Source: Yamagishiella unicocca
Taxonomy: Eukaryota > Chlorophyta > Chlorophyceae > Chlamydomonadales > Volvocaceae
Length of the DNA: 64,000 bases
Assembly: GCA_003116995.1 (NCBI GenBank)
Contig: BDSL01000049.1
Coordinates: 1-64,000, forward strand
Reading direction: 5' to 3'
The translations under genes were made by a program, and so were the position numbers. Positions within the stretch are counted from its first letter, which is position 1. Every line of letters starts with the position of its first letter. A model generated the notes under the pieces. The model did no database searches and was not told the origin of the DNA. It saw only the letters and a list, made by a program, of their open reading frames with translations. This document shows, piece by piece, positions 47,375 to 58,659 of the stretch.

Positions 47375-50300
47375 ATGTCTGTGTTTCGCCGGCAGGGTTC
47401 GGTTACGCGAGCCATGCCTCGCGGGACTCAACGCCGCCGTGCTAACACGGACACGGTGAAGCTGCTCATGCTGGGTTACAGGCAGGAGCTAGCACGAGAG
47501 TGAGTGGCCGCAATGCCGCGTGTGTGTGCATCTCCTGACAGGAGTCGTCGTCGTACGAAGCGCCGTACAAGTCCACGTGGACGCGACTGTCTCGTATCTC
47601 GCACGCAGAGCACTCCCGGCCTGCTGCGTCTCGTCACGTGTTTCGGAGCAACTCGGACTGAGCGCCCCGAACACCGCCAGGAGCTCTGCTCCTCACACCT
47701 CGCTTCCTCGCCCTGAGACCGAGTGACTCGCCCCTAATAGACGTGCCGTTAACACCCTATGCTGACTGATCACTGCGCCTTTGCCTGCTCGGTGCGCGAT
47801 CTACCTACGTCGCCGCCTTCGTCAGGTTCACGCTGTTCAACTGCTTCGGCAGCAGCTTCACGGCGCTGAGTTCCCTCACGGCCCTAGGCGGTGGGTGGTG
47901 GGTCGGTGGCTGGGTACCTCTGGACCTTTGGATAGGTGGATGCTGGGTGGGGATGCGCTGCGACTCCACTGTTACCACCGGCGGGAGAGCTCCAGGTGCT
48001 CCGGAACCACCACCACCTTGCACAAATACAACAACAACCTTGCACCAGAGGAGCGCCAGGTGCTCCGGGACCACCATCACCTTGCAGCAGAGGAGCTCCA
48101 GGTGCTCCGGAACCACCACCACCTTGCACCAGAGGAGCGCCAGGTGCTCCGAAACCACCACCACCTTGCACCAGAGGAGCGCCAGGTGCTCCGAAACCAC
48201 CACCACCACCTTGCACCAGGGGAGCGCCAGGTGCTCCGGAACCACCACCACCACCTTGCACCAGGGGAGCGCCAGGTGCTCCGGAACCACCACCACCACC
48301 TTGCACCAGAGGAGCGCCAGGTGCTCCGGAACCACTACATTTTGCAGCCCTGCGCCACCAGGGCCCCTGGCGGACCATGGCGAGGAGGAGGAGGAGGAAA
48401 GGATAGCACACGGCGGCAGCTGTGTGTGTGGGGGCCGGGGGTTCCCGCTACAGAGCACGCACAGCGGGGGTCCGAGGCCCCCAGGGAGCAGCAGCACACC
48501 TACTGGGGCTGGAGCCGTCCACCGTCCTCTGAAGGCCCCCCCTACCACACCTCACCCCACGTGCACGCACGCTGCTGGCGCCGCGCACCCTGGGGGCTGT
48601 TCCCCATGTGCACCCTCCCCCGGGCTGTAGCGGGCTGCAGCGGGGCTGTAGCTAGTGCGGCTGTGGCGGGACTGTAGCGGGGCTGCAACGGGCGCCGTCG
48701 CAGGTCCGCACCCCTCCTGACGCAGCGCCCGTGATGACCGATGGCTTTGTTGTTCTTCTTGTCCTTGTTGTTGTTCTTCTTCGCCGCACCCCTCCGTACC
48801 GTACACCTCCGTACCGTACACCTCCTGAAGCCGTGCACCTCGCCGGCCTGCGCCTGTGACGCCTGTTGCCGTGCAGGCACGTACGGCATTGGTTTGACGT
48901 ACGGCGGACCCGTCGTGATGATGTGAGCGGCGCGGCGCCTGTGTTGCCGGTAGCGGGGCGCTTGGGGGGGGGAAGGGGTAGGAGCTGCTTGCGTGTCTGT
49001 GTGTGTATGTGGTGTCGTATTACGGTGCGCCTTCCTGCATGTTGATTAGTTAGTGAGTTACAGTCCGCCTAAGGGGGGTGTCCTCACAAGCCATGATGTC
49101 CAGGGCAAGGGTGTGGGGTCGGCGTGGTTGCCACGGGTGCTGCGCTTTTTGGCGACGCCGCCGGGAAAGCACGGGGTCGATCGCGGTACCTGCAAGGCCG
49201 GCCCAGCGCGGGGGGGCTCGAATCCAACCCGGGAGGGGGCAGGCCCCCAGCAGCCCCCAGCAGCCCCCAGCAGCCCCCGGACTCAGCTCCCCAGCCGTAT
49301 GCACTGAGCGCTTAACCGCCCGCGGCACCTCGCCCCGCCCGCCCCTCCCCTCTCGTTCGCCAGGTGGGGCTGGCTTGTGGTCACCTTCTTCACCGCCTCC
49401 GTGGGTGTCAGCATGGCGGTGAGTGGCGGGGGGGGGCTCGCGAGCGGCCCAGGGGGGGCGGGGCCTGCGCCGCGTCACGTGGCGTGGCGTGTCAAAACAA
49501 CCCCAGTACGACGCAACCCCAGTACGACGCGACCCCAGTAGACGCAACCCCAGTACGACGCAACCCCAGTACGACGCAACCCCAGTACGACGCAACCCCA
49601 GTACGACGCAATCCCAGTACGACGCAACCCCAGTACGACGCGACCCCAGTGCAACACTCAGTTGCAGGGAGGGAAGGAGGTGGATAGGCAGGGGAGGGGG
49701 GGTTGGCTCTACCCCGCGGTGTCGTGCCCACGTGCCCCTAGTCACCACTCCGAACAGCGCAACAGCCAGCTAGGCATGTTGGGGGGCCCTAGCTGCCTCA
49801 GCGGGGCCGGCCTAGTGCAGCGCAACGCTGAGGACGTGTCACTTGACGTGTCACTGTTATGTGACGTAACTTTGAAGTGACGTGTCACTTTCACGTGACA
49901 TGTCACTTTCACCTGATGTGTCACTTTCACGCGGTCGACGCTAAGCACGCGCCCTGGGGGTGAGGGCCACACCAGCATCGCGGCCGGGTCCAGAGAACGA
50001 TGCACGCCCGATGCGGAACTGGTTGAGCGGTGTCGGTGGCACATGGGAGTGAGGAGGTGGGAGTGAGGAAGTCAGGACGCACTGCGCCCGAGGTACCTAG
50101 TGGCCGTGCATCTGAGGGCAGGCTGGAGCCCCCCCCCAACCATCGGCACCTCACCTCACCTCGCCCCCGGGCTTCGTCCCTTTCCCCTAAACCCCTAAAA
50201 CCCTAAACCCCTGTCCCCCTCCCAGGAGCTGGCCTCCGCCTACCCCACCATCGCCTCTTACCCTGTGTCCGAAGCCACCCGACATCTTCCCTAGCCCTGG

Positions 50301-53300
50301 CCCCCGACCCCCCGGCCCCGACCCCCCGGCCCCTCCCTGGCGTTCCTCTCAGGAGCTGGCCTCCGCCTACCCCACCTCCGGCGCCCTGTACTACTGGTCC
50401 TTCAAGCTCGCACCCCGCCGCTTCCGAAACCTGGCGTGCTGGCTGACGGGCTGGATCCTCACCATGGGCCAGGCGGCCTTCACCGCCTCCAACTTCTACA
50501 CCTTCGTGCACCTGGTGTCCGCCGCCGTCCAAGTGCAGTACGGTACGACGAGCGAGCGGAAAGCGCGACCCAGCCCGTCCGTCCGCACTCCGCAGCCCCC
50601 GCTTCCCTCGCCGCCCTCACTGCCCTGCACCCTCCCAAACCGCTTTATTTTTCGTTCACGGGTTTTCCTCGCAACCCCTCGCCGCGCTGGCGCCCGGGCC
50701 CTGGCCTCTGTTGCCGCTGCCTCCTCCCTCCCTGCCGCCCAACTTGGCGAGCCCCCCCCCCTGACAACCTCCCGCACCGGCTCGCTTCCCCGTTCGCCAT
50801 CCCAGTTCTCTGCTTTGCACTCCACACTACAGCCCACTCGTTCTTCTTCTTCACTGCACCCGCCGTCGTCGTGCCCGTCTTTGTGGCCGGCCACGCTGGT
50901 CCAGTAGCATGCGCGCGCGCGTCCCGGTGTCCGAAGGCTATGCACACGCTACATTTCCCCAGTCGAGTAACCGGTCCTTTTATGTACCTCCCTCCCCCTG
51001 GCAGTCCAGTGGCACGCACGCGCGTCCAGGTGTCCGAAAACTATTGCACCAGCCCCACTTCCCATGTCGAGTAACCGCTTCTTTCCTGTAACACACCCCG
51101 AGGCGAGTATGCGCCAGCTTTTACACCTATGTCGTGTAACCGGTCTTTATGGCCCCCCCCCACGTGGCCGCGCAGGTGTCGTACTCAGTGCCGTGCAGCT
51201 GTTCCTCATGCTCCTGGCGATGCTGTTGGTGATCGGGTTGCTCAACTGTGGCTCCGCGCGGCTCACCGCCTTCATGACTAGCCTCGGGACCATGTGAGCG
51301 GGACGGGAGGGGAGGAGGGGGACGGGGGAACGCCACGTGTACGGCGCTGATGTACGACGCCCGTGCCGCCGTGCGCCCGCCACTTGAAAGCCGTGTTACC
51401 AAGGCGGCGGGGGCTCTCAGGGAGGGCGCGCACACCCGGCAGCGTAGCCTGGTGGCACAGCTGCTGGCGGCGACGGCGGCGGTGGCGGCGGGAGGGCGCA
51501 TTGGCAGCCTCACCGCCACATCACCCAATCTAGAACTGTGGCAATGCAGAGGGAGCAGAGGGAGCAGAGGGAGCAGAGGCAGCAGAGGCAGCAGAGGGAG
51601 CAGAGGGAGCAGAGGGCGGAGAGGCAGCAGAGGGAGCAGAGGGAGCAGAGGGCGGAGAGGGAGCAGAGGGAGCAGAGGGCGGAGAGGGAGCAGAGGGAGC
51701 AGAGGACGGAGAGGGCGGAGAGGGAGCAGAGGCAGCAGAGGGCGGAGAGGGCGCAGTGCGCTAGCTGCAGCCGGATAGCGCACCCCTCTGTGGGGGGCTC
51801 CTCCCCCTCTCCATGTGGACTCCACCCCCGGGCGGCACAGGGGCGCTCATTTGAGGTTACATACGATGCCCACGTGATGCCGTACGGGTGGTTACCGCCG
51901 CAACTACCTGTTAACGCCTATACACGCACGCGCTGTGCGGCGCTTGAAGCACCCTCCAGCAAGCCCCTCCAGCCAGCCAGCCAAACCGCAGCCTTCCGCC
52001 CGCTTTCTGTCAACAGCACTATCGCCGGGAGCAAACCCCTTGCATCCCGCCCTCTCTCCCACACCCGTCGTCTCCCCTTCATCGCCCTTGGGTTGTCGGC
52101 CGTGGATTCGCGCATTATCATCTACCCCCTCTCGCCGGTCGCCAGGTGGCATATCGTGGCGCTTGCGGCGTTCTGCATCACGGTCCCGCTTCTGGCGCCG
52201 GAGCGGCAGTCCGCCAAGGTAACGGCACCAACCGAATCCGTAACCGAACCTGCCAAACCCCCACCACCCCCACCCGCCGTCTTCCTCGAAACCCCCGCCC
52301 GCCGCCACCCCCACCAACCGCCCTCCCGCTCCCGCCCCCGCCCCCTCAGTACGTGTTCACGTCCTGGCAACCCCACCACGAGGAGACCGGCATCAGCAGC
52401 GCCGCCTACACCGTCCTAGTGGGCCTGCTAATGACGCAGTGAGTGCGCCAGCCCCAGCCCCACCCCGGGCTTCTCCTTGTACATACACGGGGTTTTCCTT
52501 GCAGCCCCGCCCACCCCCACCCCGGCCCGGCCCGGCCCGGCCCCCCTGGAGTCTTCCCGGGAAGGGCTCGTTCACGCACCTGTTCCTGCACGCACCACAA
52601 ACCCTACTTAACCCCACTTTCCCCTCCCCACCACCCCGCCGCACCTCCCCCCTCCCCCCTCCCCCGCCCTCCATCCCCCTATATATATTGTGAGGAAATA
52701 TGTGAGGAAATAATAATAATGCATTTATATTTATATCTTTTCCTCGCATTCCCCCTAATCCACGGGCTTGCCTGCCACGGGCTCCCCCCTCCCTCCCCGG
52801 CCTCGACGCCAGGTGGACGCTCACCGGCTACGACGGAGCTGCGCACCTGGCCGAGGAGACGTTCCATGCGGAGATCAATGTGCCCCGAGCCATCATCCTC
52901 ACGATCGCCGGTGTGGGCGCCACCGGCTACGCTTTCATCCTGGCGCTCAACTTTGTCAAGGTGGACGCCGCCGTGCTGCTGGATCCCTCCAACGAAACAG
53001 GCGGCACCAACGTGGTGCTGCAGATCCTGATCGAGATCACGAAGGAGGTGTACGGCAGCGTCAACGGCGGCGTGGCGCTGTTCACGATCCCGATCGTGGG
53101 GACGTTCTTCTGCTCCTACCAGGTGGGGCCTGATGGGGTGCAGGTGGGCCTGATGGGGTGCAGGTGGGCCTGATGGGGTGCAGGTGGGCCTGATGGGGTG
53201 CAGGTGGGCCTGATGGGGTGCAGGTGGGGCTGATGGGGTGCAGGTGGGCCTGATGGGGTGCAGGTGGGCCTGATGGGGTGCAGGTGGGCCTGATGGGGTG

Positions 53301-56300
53301 CAGGTGGGCCTGATGGGGTGCAGGTGGGCCTGATGGGGTGCAGGTGGGGCTGATGGGGTGCAGGTGGGGCTGATGGGGTGCAGGTGGGCCTGATGGGGTG
53401 CAGGTGGGGCCTGATGGGGTCCGGGTGGGCCCGCCTGGAGTGGAGTGGAGAATCGAAGCCTGGAAGCGCACTGCGGGTGCCCCACGAACACATCGGCGTT
53501 GTTGGATTCCGTAACCACGTAAACCCTGATTACGTGACGAGTCATACGGGTGGGATACCACAGGCGGCGCCCGCGTCCCTCACGATGTAGGATGGTCCAC
53601 TGCCTCACGCCGGCCCTTGCTCTCCCTCACTCCCTCCCCTTTCCCCCCTCCTTACCTCCCTCTCCTCCCCTCCCTCCCTCCCCCCTCCCTCGCCAGTCCA
53701 TCGCCAACAACTCCAGGTGCGGTGCCTCCAGTGCTGCTGGGGTGGGTGCAGCCCCTGACCACGTGTGTTAGCTTGCGGTCGTGCTAGCAGCCCAGAGCGT
53801 GGGTCGCCCAACAGCAAACCTGCTGTATTTGAACGGCGGCGTGTTTTTTGACTGGCTTACGCTCACTTCCGGCGTCGTGTCACAGTGACGCGACGTAGTG
53901 GAAGATGCCTGGAGCCATCTTCCACTGTTCCAATCCCTGGCTGGAGCCATCTTCCACGGTTCCAATCCCTGGCTGGAGCCATCTTCCACTGTTCCAATCC
54001 CTGTCTCTTTCAGCGTCCGGAGATCCAGAACCCTTAAGCCCACGACGCATCCAATACGGCGCCTCCAGTAAGATTCTCGTTTCGCTGACGTGCTGTACTA
54101 CACCGTACTGCGCCATCGTGCAGGATGCTGTACGCTTTCGCCAGGGACAACGGCGTGCCCTTGGCCGGCTACGCCAAACGAGTGCACCCCCGTACGAAGG
54201 CGCCCGTGTACGGCGTGTTGTACATGCTGTTCCTAACCAGCCTGCTGGCGACGCCGATGTGCTTTAACGCGTATGTGGTGAGTGCGGGGCGAGGCGGGTG
54301 CGGGGCGGTGTGAGGGGCGGGTGAAAGTTTGGTGACATTTAGCAAAGTCCCTGAGGGGCGGAACTTTGTCCCCCCCGCCAGGTTGTCTCGCTCGTGATGT
54401 GTCGACGAAGTGCGCTGCTCCCCGCTACTCCCAGCTTGCCCCCGTCCCCTCTCCTCTTCGAGGACGGCCTCATTAAACATGGCTAGGACACTGTTGGTCC
54501 TTCGCGTTTTCGTGGATGTGTTTTCATAAAATCCTCGCCCCCCCTCCCTTCCCCCCGGCGGACCCCGCAGTTCCCGGCCGTGACGTCCTTTGCGGTGGTG
54601 GGTTGCTACCTGGCTTACTCAATACCGGTGCTCTGCAAGTAAGGCCCACGAGGAGCGGGGAGCGGGGAGTGGGGCGTGGGGACACACAAAACACACACGA
54701 ACAGGAGCTAGCGACGCACCTTAGGGGACCAAAATTTCGACCTCGTGGGCTCTCGAACGTTCTCCCAGTGTTGACCGGTGGTGATCCCCCAATCATCATC
54801 CCGACCCCGACCCCATCACGTAAACAATTGTGGTACCCCCAGCTACCGTTGTTAGTACCCAGCTAACCGTTGTTAGTACCCAGCTAACCGTTGTTAGTAC
54901 CCAGCTAACCGTTGTTAGTACCCAGCTAACCGTTGTTAGTACCCAGCTAACCGTTGTTAGTACCCAGCTACCGCGCTATCGTACCAGCTACCGGTAAAAG
55001 TACCCGCTCTCGGTAGTAGTACCAGCCACCGCGGTAGTAGTACCAGCTACCGGTAAATCCGGCGAACGGTTTAGTACCAGCTTGTTCTCCTGTATCAGCT
55101 GTTGACTTGTCTACTCCCGCCCAACCCCAACCCCCACCCGCACTACTCCCGCAAGGCTTTCTACCGGCCGGCGCTACTTCCTGCCCGGTCCCTTCAGCCT
55201 GGGGCCGCGGTTGTCGTACATCAACAACGTGGTGTCGTCGTTTTGGGTCCTAACGGTCACCGTACTCTTCACGTTGCCTCAACTGTACCCGATAACGCTG
55301 ATGAACCTCAACTGGAGCGCGCCCATCCTGGGCATTGCCCTGTGCTTCTCGCTGGGGTGGTGGGTACGGGCTGAGGGAGTGAGGGTGGGTGGGTGGGAGG
55401 CTGGCTGGCTGGCTGGGCGGATGGAACGGGAGTGTTGGCATTTCCCCGGGTGTTCTGCTAGAGCCCAGGCTGCCCCCGTGTTCCTGGCGTGGGCGGGAAG
55501 CCTGGCTTAACTGTCAAGAAGCGCCGAAGTGATCTCGTGACTGGGATTGAGGGTTGTGGGTTTTAGGGTTTTGTCATGTCGGAGGCTGCGCCCCCCCCCC
55601 AGACGCTTGTTGCCGTCCGCTGCCACCACATGACCCCTCCGCCCCACCTCTGCCCCACCGCCCCCCAGGTACTACTTTCCAAAGTACGGCGCCCGCCATT
55701 GGTTCATCGGTGAGTGCGGTGCCTCCCATGCTTCCCTTCCGCGTTCGTCACTCCCCCACCCCGCTACATTTCCCCAGTCGCGTTACCGGTTCTATTACTG
55801 TAACCCCCCGCGGTGCAGTACGGCACCCGCCTGTCATTTTGGTCGTACGGAACGGACGTATGGACCCTCACCCGCTTCTCCCCCCGGGCCATCTGGTGTA
55901 TCGGGTGTGTCGCATGTGCCGGTGTCTCCCACCTCGACCTGCCACCTCCCGCCCCACCTCACACCCCACCCTCCCCACTTCTCCTCCTCCTCCTCCTTCC
56001 TCGCCTCACGGGTTTCCTCCCTTCCCCCACCTCCTCCCTTCCCCCACCTCCCAGGCCCACGTGCTAACCTGGGGCAGTTCCAAGACATCCTGCCGTCCGA
56101 AGTTGCGCGCGCCGCGTGCCAGGAGGAGGCCAAGCAGGCTGCTCGAGCGGCCCAGGAGGCGGAGGCAGATGTCCTCGCGCGCATGGTCAGCGGCACCAGC
56201 CCTCCAGGCGCCGCCTCTGCGCCCGCCCGACCCGCGGGCGTCAACAAGATATCCCGCCACTCGCCCAACAAGAGCGCGCGAGCGACGCCCTCCGTGACGG

Positions 56301-57745
56301 CAACCGGCTTCCTGCCCTCAGCGGCGGCGGCGGCGGCGGCGGCGGCGGCCGCGGCCGCGGCGGCGGCGGTGACGGTGGTGATGTCCCGGGAGGTGCACAG
56401 CAGCGGCGGCTCCGCGAGTCAGACCATCGTGAGCGGCAGCGTGGGACACCGCAGCCGCACTGGCATGGGCAGCCCAATCAACACGGCCATGAGTGGCGGC
56501 AAGGCGCGCCGCAACTCCGCCATCAGCCTGCTGGACGGTCCGGCGTCGTGCGGCTCCCACATCGCGCATCTGCTGCACGGCAGCCGGCTCATCGACGACG
56601 GCGGCCCCGTGTTCGGCGGCGGCGAAGGCCGTCCGTCGCCAGCGGACGGGCGCGGCGTCCGGGAGAGAGGAGCGCGCCGGCTTTCTGTGTGTAGCCGGCC
56701 TTCTGCGGGGCGAGTGGAGTTCTGGCCCAGCGGCTTTGGCTTTGGCGGCGGCGGCGGCGGCGGCGGCGTTGGCAGCGGCGTCCACGGCGGCGTGGTGCAG
56801 GAGCGCATGTCTGGGTTCAGCCGAGACCGCACCTCTCTGATGGCAAGTCGGTTGATGGCGACCAGCAGCGCCACCGGGCTGCCGCTGCTGGCCCTAGGCG
56901 CGCATCATCGCCGCGGCGTCCTGGCCTCGGGAGACGGACACCTGCACAGCTCCGACAGCGGCCTCCAACGCGCCTCCCGCGCGCGGTTGCGGAGGGCCTC
57001 AGTGAGCGTCATGACGTTACCGGTCGTCCCGATGGGGACCAACGAACTAATCACCAACGGTGTGACCCTGGTGGTGACCCCTGGGTCGCCGTACGCGTAC
57101 AGCAGCGAGCACCAGCAACACCAGCAACACCAGCAGCACCAGCAGCAGCACCAGCAGCAGCACCAGCAGCAGCACCGGCAGCAGCACCAGCCGCTGTCGG
57201 GGCGGGCGGGCGGGATGCGGCGGGTGTCGTTTGGCGGTGTGGACAGCGGCGGCAGCGCCGACAGCACGGCGGGACTGTTGGTGCCGCTGGCGCAGCGGAC
57301 GCGCGATGCAGCCGCCGCGCTGGGGACCCTCAACTTGCGCAGTTCGATGGAGGAAGCGGACGAAGGGTCCGGCAGCTCGGTGGACCGGGCGCTTCGGGAG
57401 AGGAGGGTGCGGCAGGTGTCGGTGTGCGGCAAGCTGGCGCTGAGGGCGCAGGCGCCGCAACCGCAGCACCAGCACCAGCACCAGCAGCACCAGCAGCACC
57501 AGCAGCACCACCAGCGTCCAGGTGGTGGTCGGGTGCCTACCACTGGCGGCCTGGGAGCTACGGCGTCTTCGGGGGAGGTCTCGGCCGGAGCGGGATCTAT
57601 AACGGCGGCGGCGGCGACGGCGGTGACGGCCGTGACGGCGGCGAGCTCCGGCAGCAGTAGGGACGCCGCAGATGAGCGGGGAGGGGGGGCATCTGCGGGC
57701 AGCGCATCAAGGGGGGGTCGAGAGGAGGAGCAAAAGGAGGAGTAG
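47375..57745 (+). CDS. APC-superfamily amino-acid permease (BAT1/GABA-permease type) with long C-terminal tail
   Basis: Exons: 47375-47499, 47826-47890, 48877-48922, 49364-49418, 50353-50542, 51176-51293, 52146-52218, 52350-52438, 52813-53122, 53697-53716 (20 nt), 54124-54277, 54571-54638, 55156-55359, 55669-55709, 56055-57745; 3,249 nt, 1,082 aa, phase consistent. Such permeases carry amino acids or GABA across plasma or organelle membranes. Typical signatures: YRQELARE before TM1, GTYGIGLTYGGPVV, WGWLVVTFFTASVGVSMAEL (TM2-3), TGYDGAAHLAEET at 258-270 (TM6 substrate region), INVPRAIILTI, then YAFARDNGVPLAGY and VHPRTKAPVYG. The core ends near residue 519, the normal family length. The last exon adds 562 mostly disordered residues with Ala, Gly and His/Gln runs, probably cytosolic. 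The start is uncertain: the frame is open upstream to 47147. Substrate unknown. Confidence 0.88.
47990..48341. repeat. 42-45-bp tandem repeat in permease intron 2
   Basis: About eight units containing ggagcgccaggtgctccgga and accaccaccaccttgcacca. Unit length is a multiple of three, so one + frame (47936-48406) stays open as a Gly-Ala-Pro repeat. It lies between two well-phased exons and is treated as intronic. Confidence 0.9.
49501..49650. repeat. 16-bp tandem repeat
   Basis: About nine copies of ccccagtacgacgcaa in permease intron 4, with one unit shortened by two bases. Confidence 0.92.
49836..49932. repeat. Short degenerate TGTCACTT repeats
   Basis: Six spaced copies of gacgtgtcactt / catgtcactttcac, each close to a palindrome (gtgac...gtcac), in permease intron 4. 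Confidence 0.75.
50186..50213. repeat. Interstitial telomere-like tract
   Basis: cccctaaacccctaaaaccc followed by taaacccct. The middle unit ccctaaaa is the complement of the TTTTAGGG telomere repeat known in Chlamydomonas. Only three to four degenerate units, inside an intron. Confidence 0.6.
50223..50249 (+). repeat. Duplicated acceptor and first 24 bases of exon 5
   Basis: The 27 bases caggagctggcctccgccta plus ccccacc are identical to 50350-50376, the acceptor and start of permease exon 5. Use of the upstream copy would read into an in-frame TAG after about 22 codons. Confidence 0.8.
50911..50992 (+). repeat. Family B intronic element, long copy
   Basis: catgcgcgcgcgtcccggtg, tccgaaggctatgcacacgc, tacatttccccagtcgagta, accggtccttttatgtacc. 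Counterpart of 37091-37178 on the opposite strand. Confidence 0.85.
51020..51165 (+). repeat. Two further family B copies before exon 6
   Basis: First copy: caggtgtccgaaaactattg to cgagtaaccgcttctttcct. Second copy: gagtatgcgccagcttttac to tatgtcgtgtaaccggtctt. Exon 6 starts at 51176, so this intron carries three copies in the same orientation. Confidence 0.75.
51543..51755. repeat. Purine-rich 9-15-bp tandem repeat
   Basis: gagcagagg / gcggagagg units in permease intron 6, purine-only on the + strand and open in several frames. Confidence 0.9.
53108..53422. repeat. 20-bp minisatellite spanning a splice donor
   Basis: About 15 copies of gtgggcctgatggggtgcag, starting exactly at the exon 9 donor (53123) and running about 300 bp into intron 9. 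Each unit recreates cag|gtggg. Confidence 0.95.
53908..54003. repeat. 32-bp tandem repeat, three copies
   Basis: Units of ctggagccatcttccactgt plus tccaatccctgg in permease intron 10, one base difference among copies. Confidence 0.93.
54838..54975. repeat. 21-bp tandem repeat
   Basis: About six copies of agctaaccgttgttagtaccc in permease intron 12, followed by decayed units (gtaccagctaccggtaaa) to about 55080. Confidence 0.93.
55762..55808 (+). repeat. Family B intronic element, short copy
   Basis: gctacatttccccagtcgcg followed by ttaccggttctattactgta and accccc in permease intron 14. Confidence 0.75.
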
Positions 57746-57843
57746 GAGCAGGAGGAGAGGAAGAAGAGGGTGAGGAGGAGGAGGAGGAGCGGGTTTTCGC
57801 TCGGGGCGGTGGGTCAGGGGTTGCAGGGGCACCTCAATCGCTC

Positions 57844-57848
57844 TGTAA
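57844..57848 (+). promoter_or_regulatory. Candidate polyadenylation signal TGTAA
   Basis: TGTAA 99 bp after the permease stop, in a sensible 3' UTR position. Confidence 0.45.
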
Positions 57849-58627
57849 GTTTGCCGGAGCTGCAAGTCGCAGGGGCGTTGGTACGGGAACGGATGCTTTC
57901 TCGTCCCTCAAGCAGCCTCCGGTCCGCCAACGTTTGGAAGAAAGGCAAGGATGGGGTCGCGCGAGGAGGAGGTTTGGTCGCCGCAGAACATCGGGGCCGG
58001 ATGGGCGCCTGCCGGGTGGGTGCCATAGCATATAGATGGCGGCGACGTGACGGCGTTCGGCGGCCGGTGGCGGCTGTTAGTCGCAGTGAGGCGAGCAGCC
58101 ATTTTTGCCGGCCGCCCGGATGTCTCTTGCAGTGCACTGATAACGTACTGCATCATCTGGGATGCAATCCTCACTCCGCCGATCCAAGGCATGATTGCGC
58201 GTTCGTGCGGCACGAGGTTCAGCCTACCCCGTGGGATATATTTATTTGGGATTTTAACCTACTGTCCGAGGGTCGCGCTGGTGGCATTTATATGATATGG
58301 TCATACGTACACTGTTACCGGGTTGCGCGCTGGTGGTTTCTGCAAGCTGGATCTCATTGTTGCGGGCGGGCGCTGCAAGCGCATTTCGTTGTTGGTTGGC
58401 TTGTCGTTAGCTGTTGGTAGTTACATACCCTACGCGCTCACATCTTCTTGCGTACGCTGCATACATTGTTTTTTAGCGACCGGGAATGGGCCTCCATCCC
58501 AGACTGGTTAGCACTTGTCGGGGGTGAAAACCACCGAGGCAGTGGTGCTCTTGGTTGTTGGTTGTTTGTTTTTTGTGCGCACAAGCAGCGTTTACGTCTC
58601 CGGCGCTCGTGTCGTGTTCCCTGGTCG

Positions 58628-58659
<32 letters not shown>

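Noticed and set aside
50186..50213. Chromosome end
   Set aside because: Only a few degenerate telomere-like units, flanked on both sides by exons of one gene, so it is interstitial.
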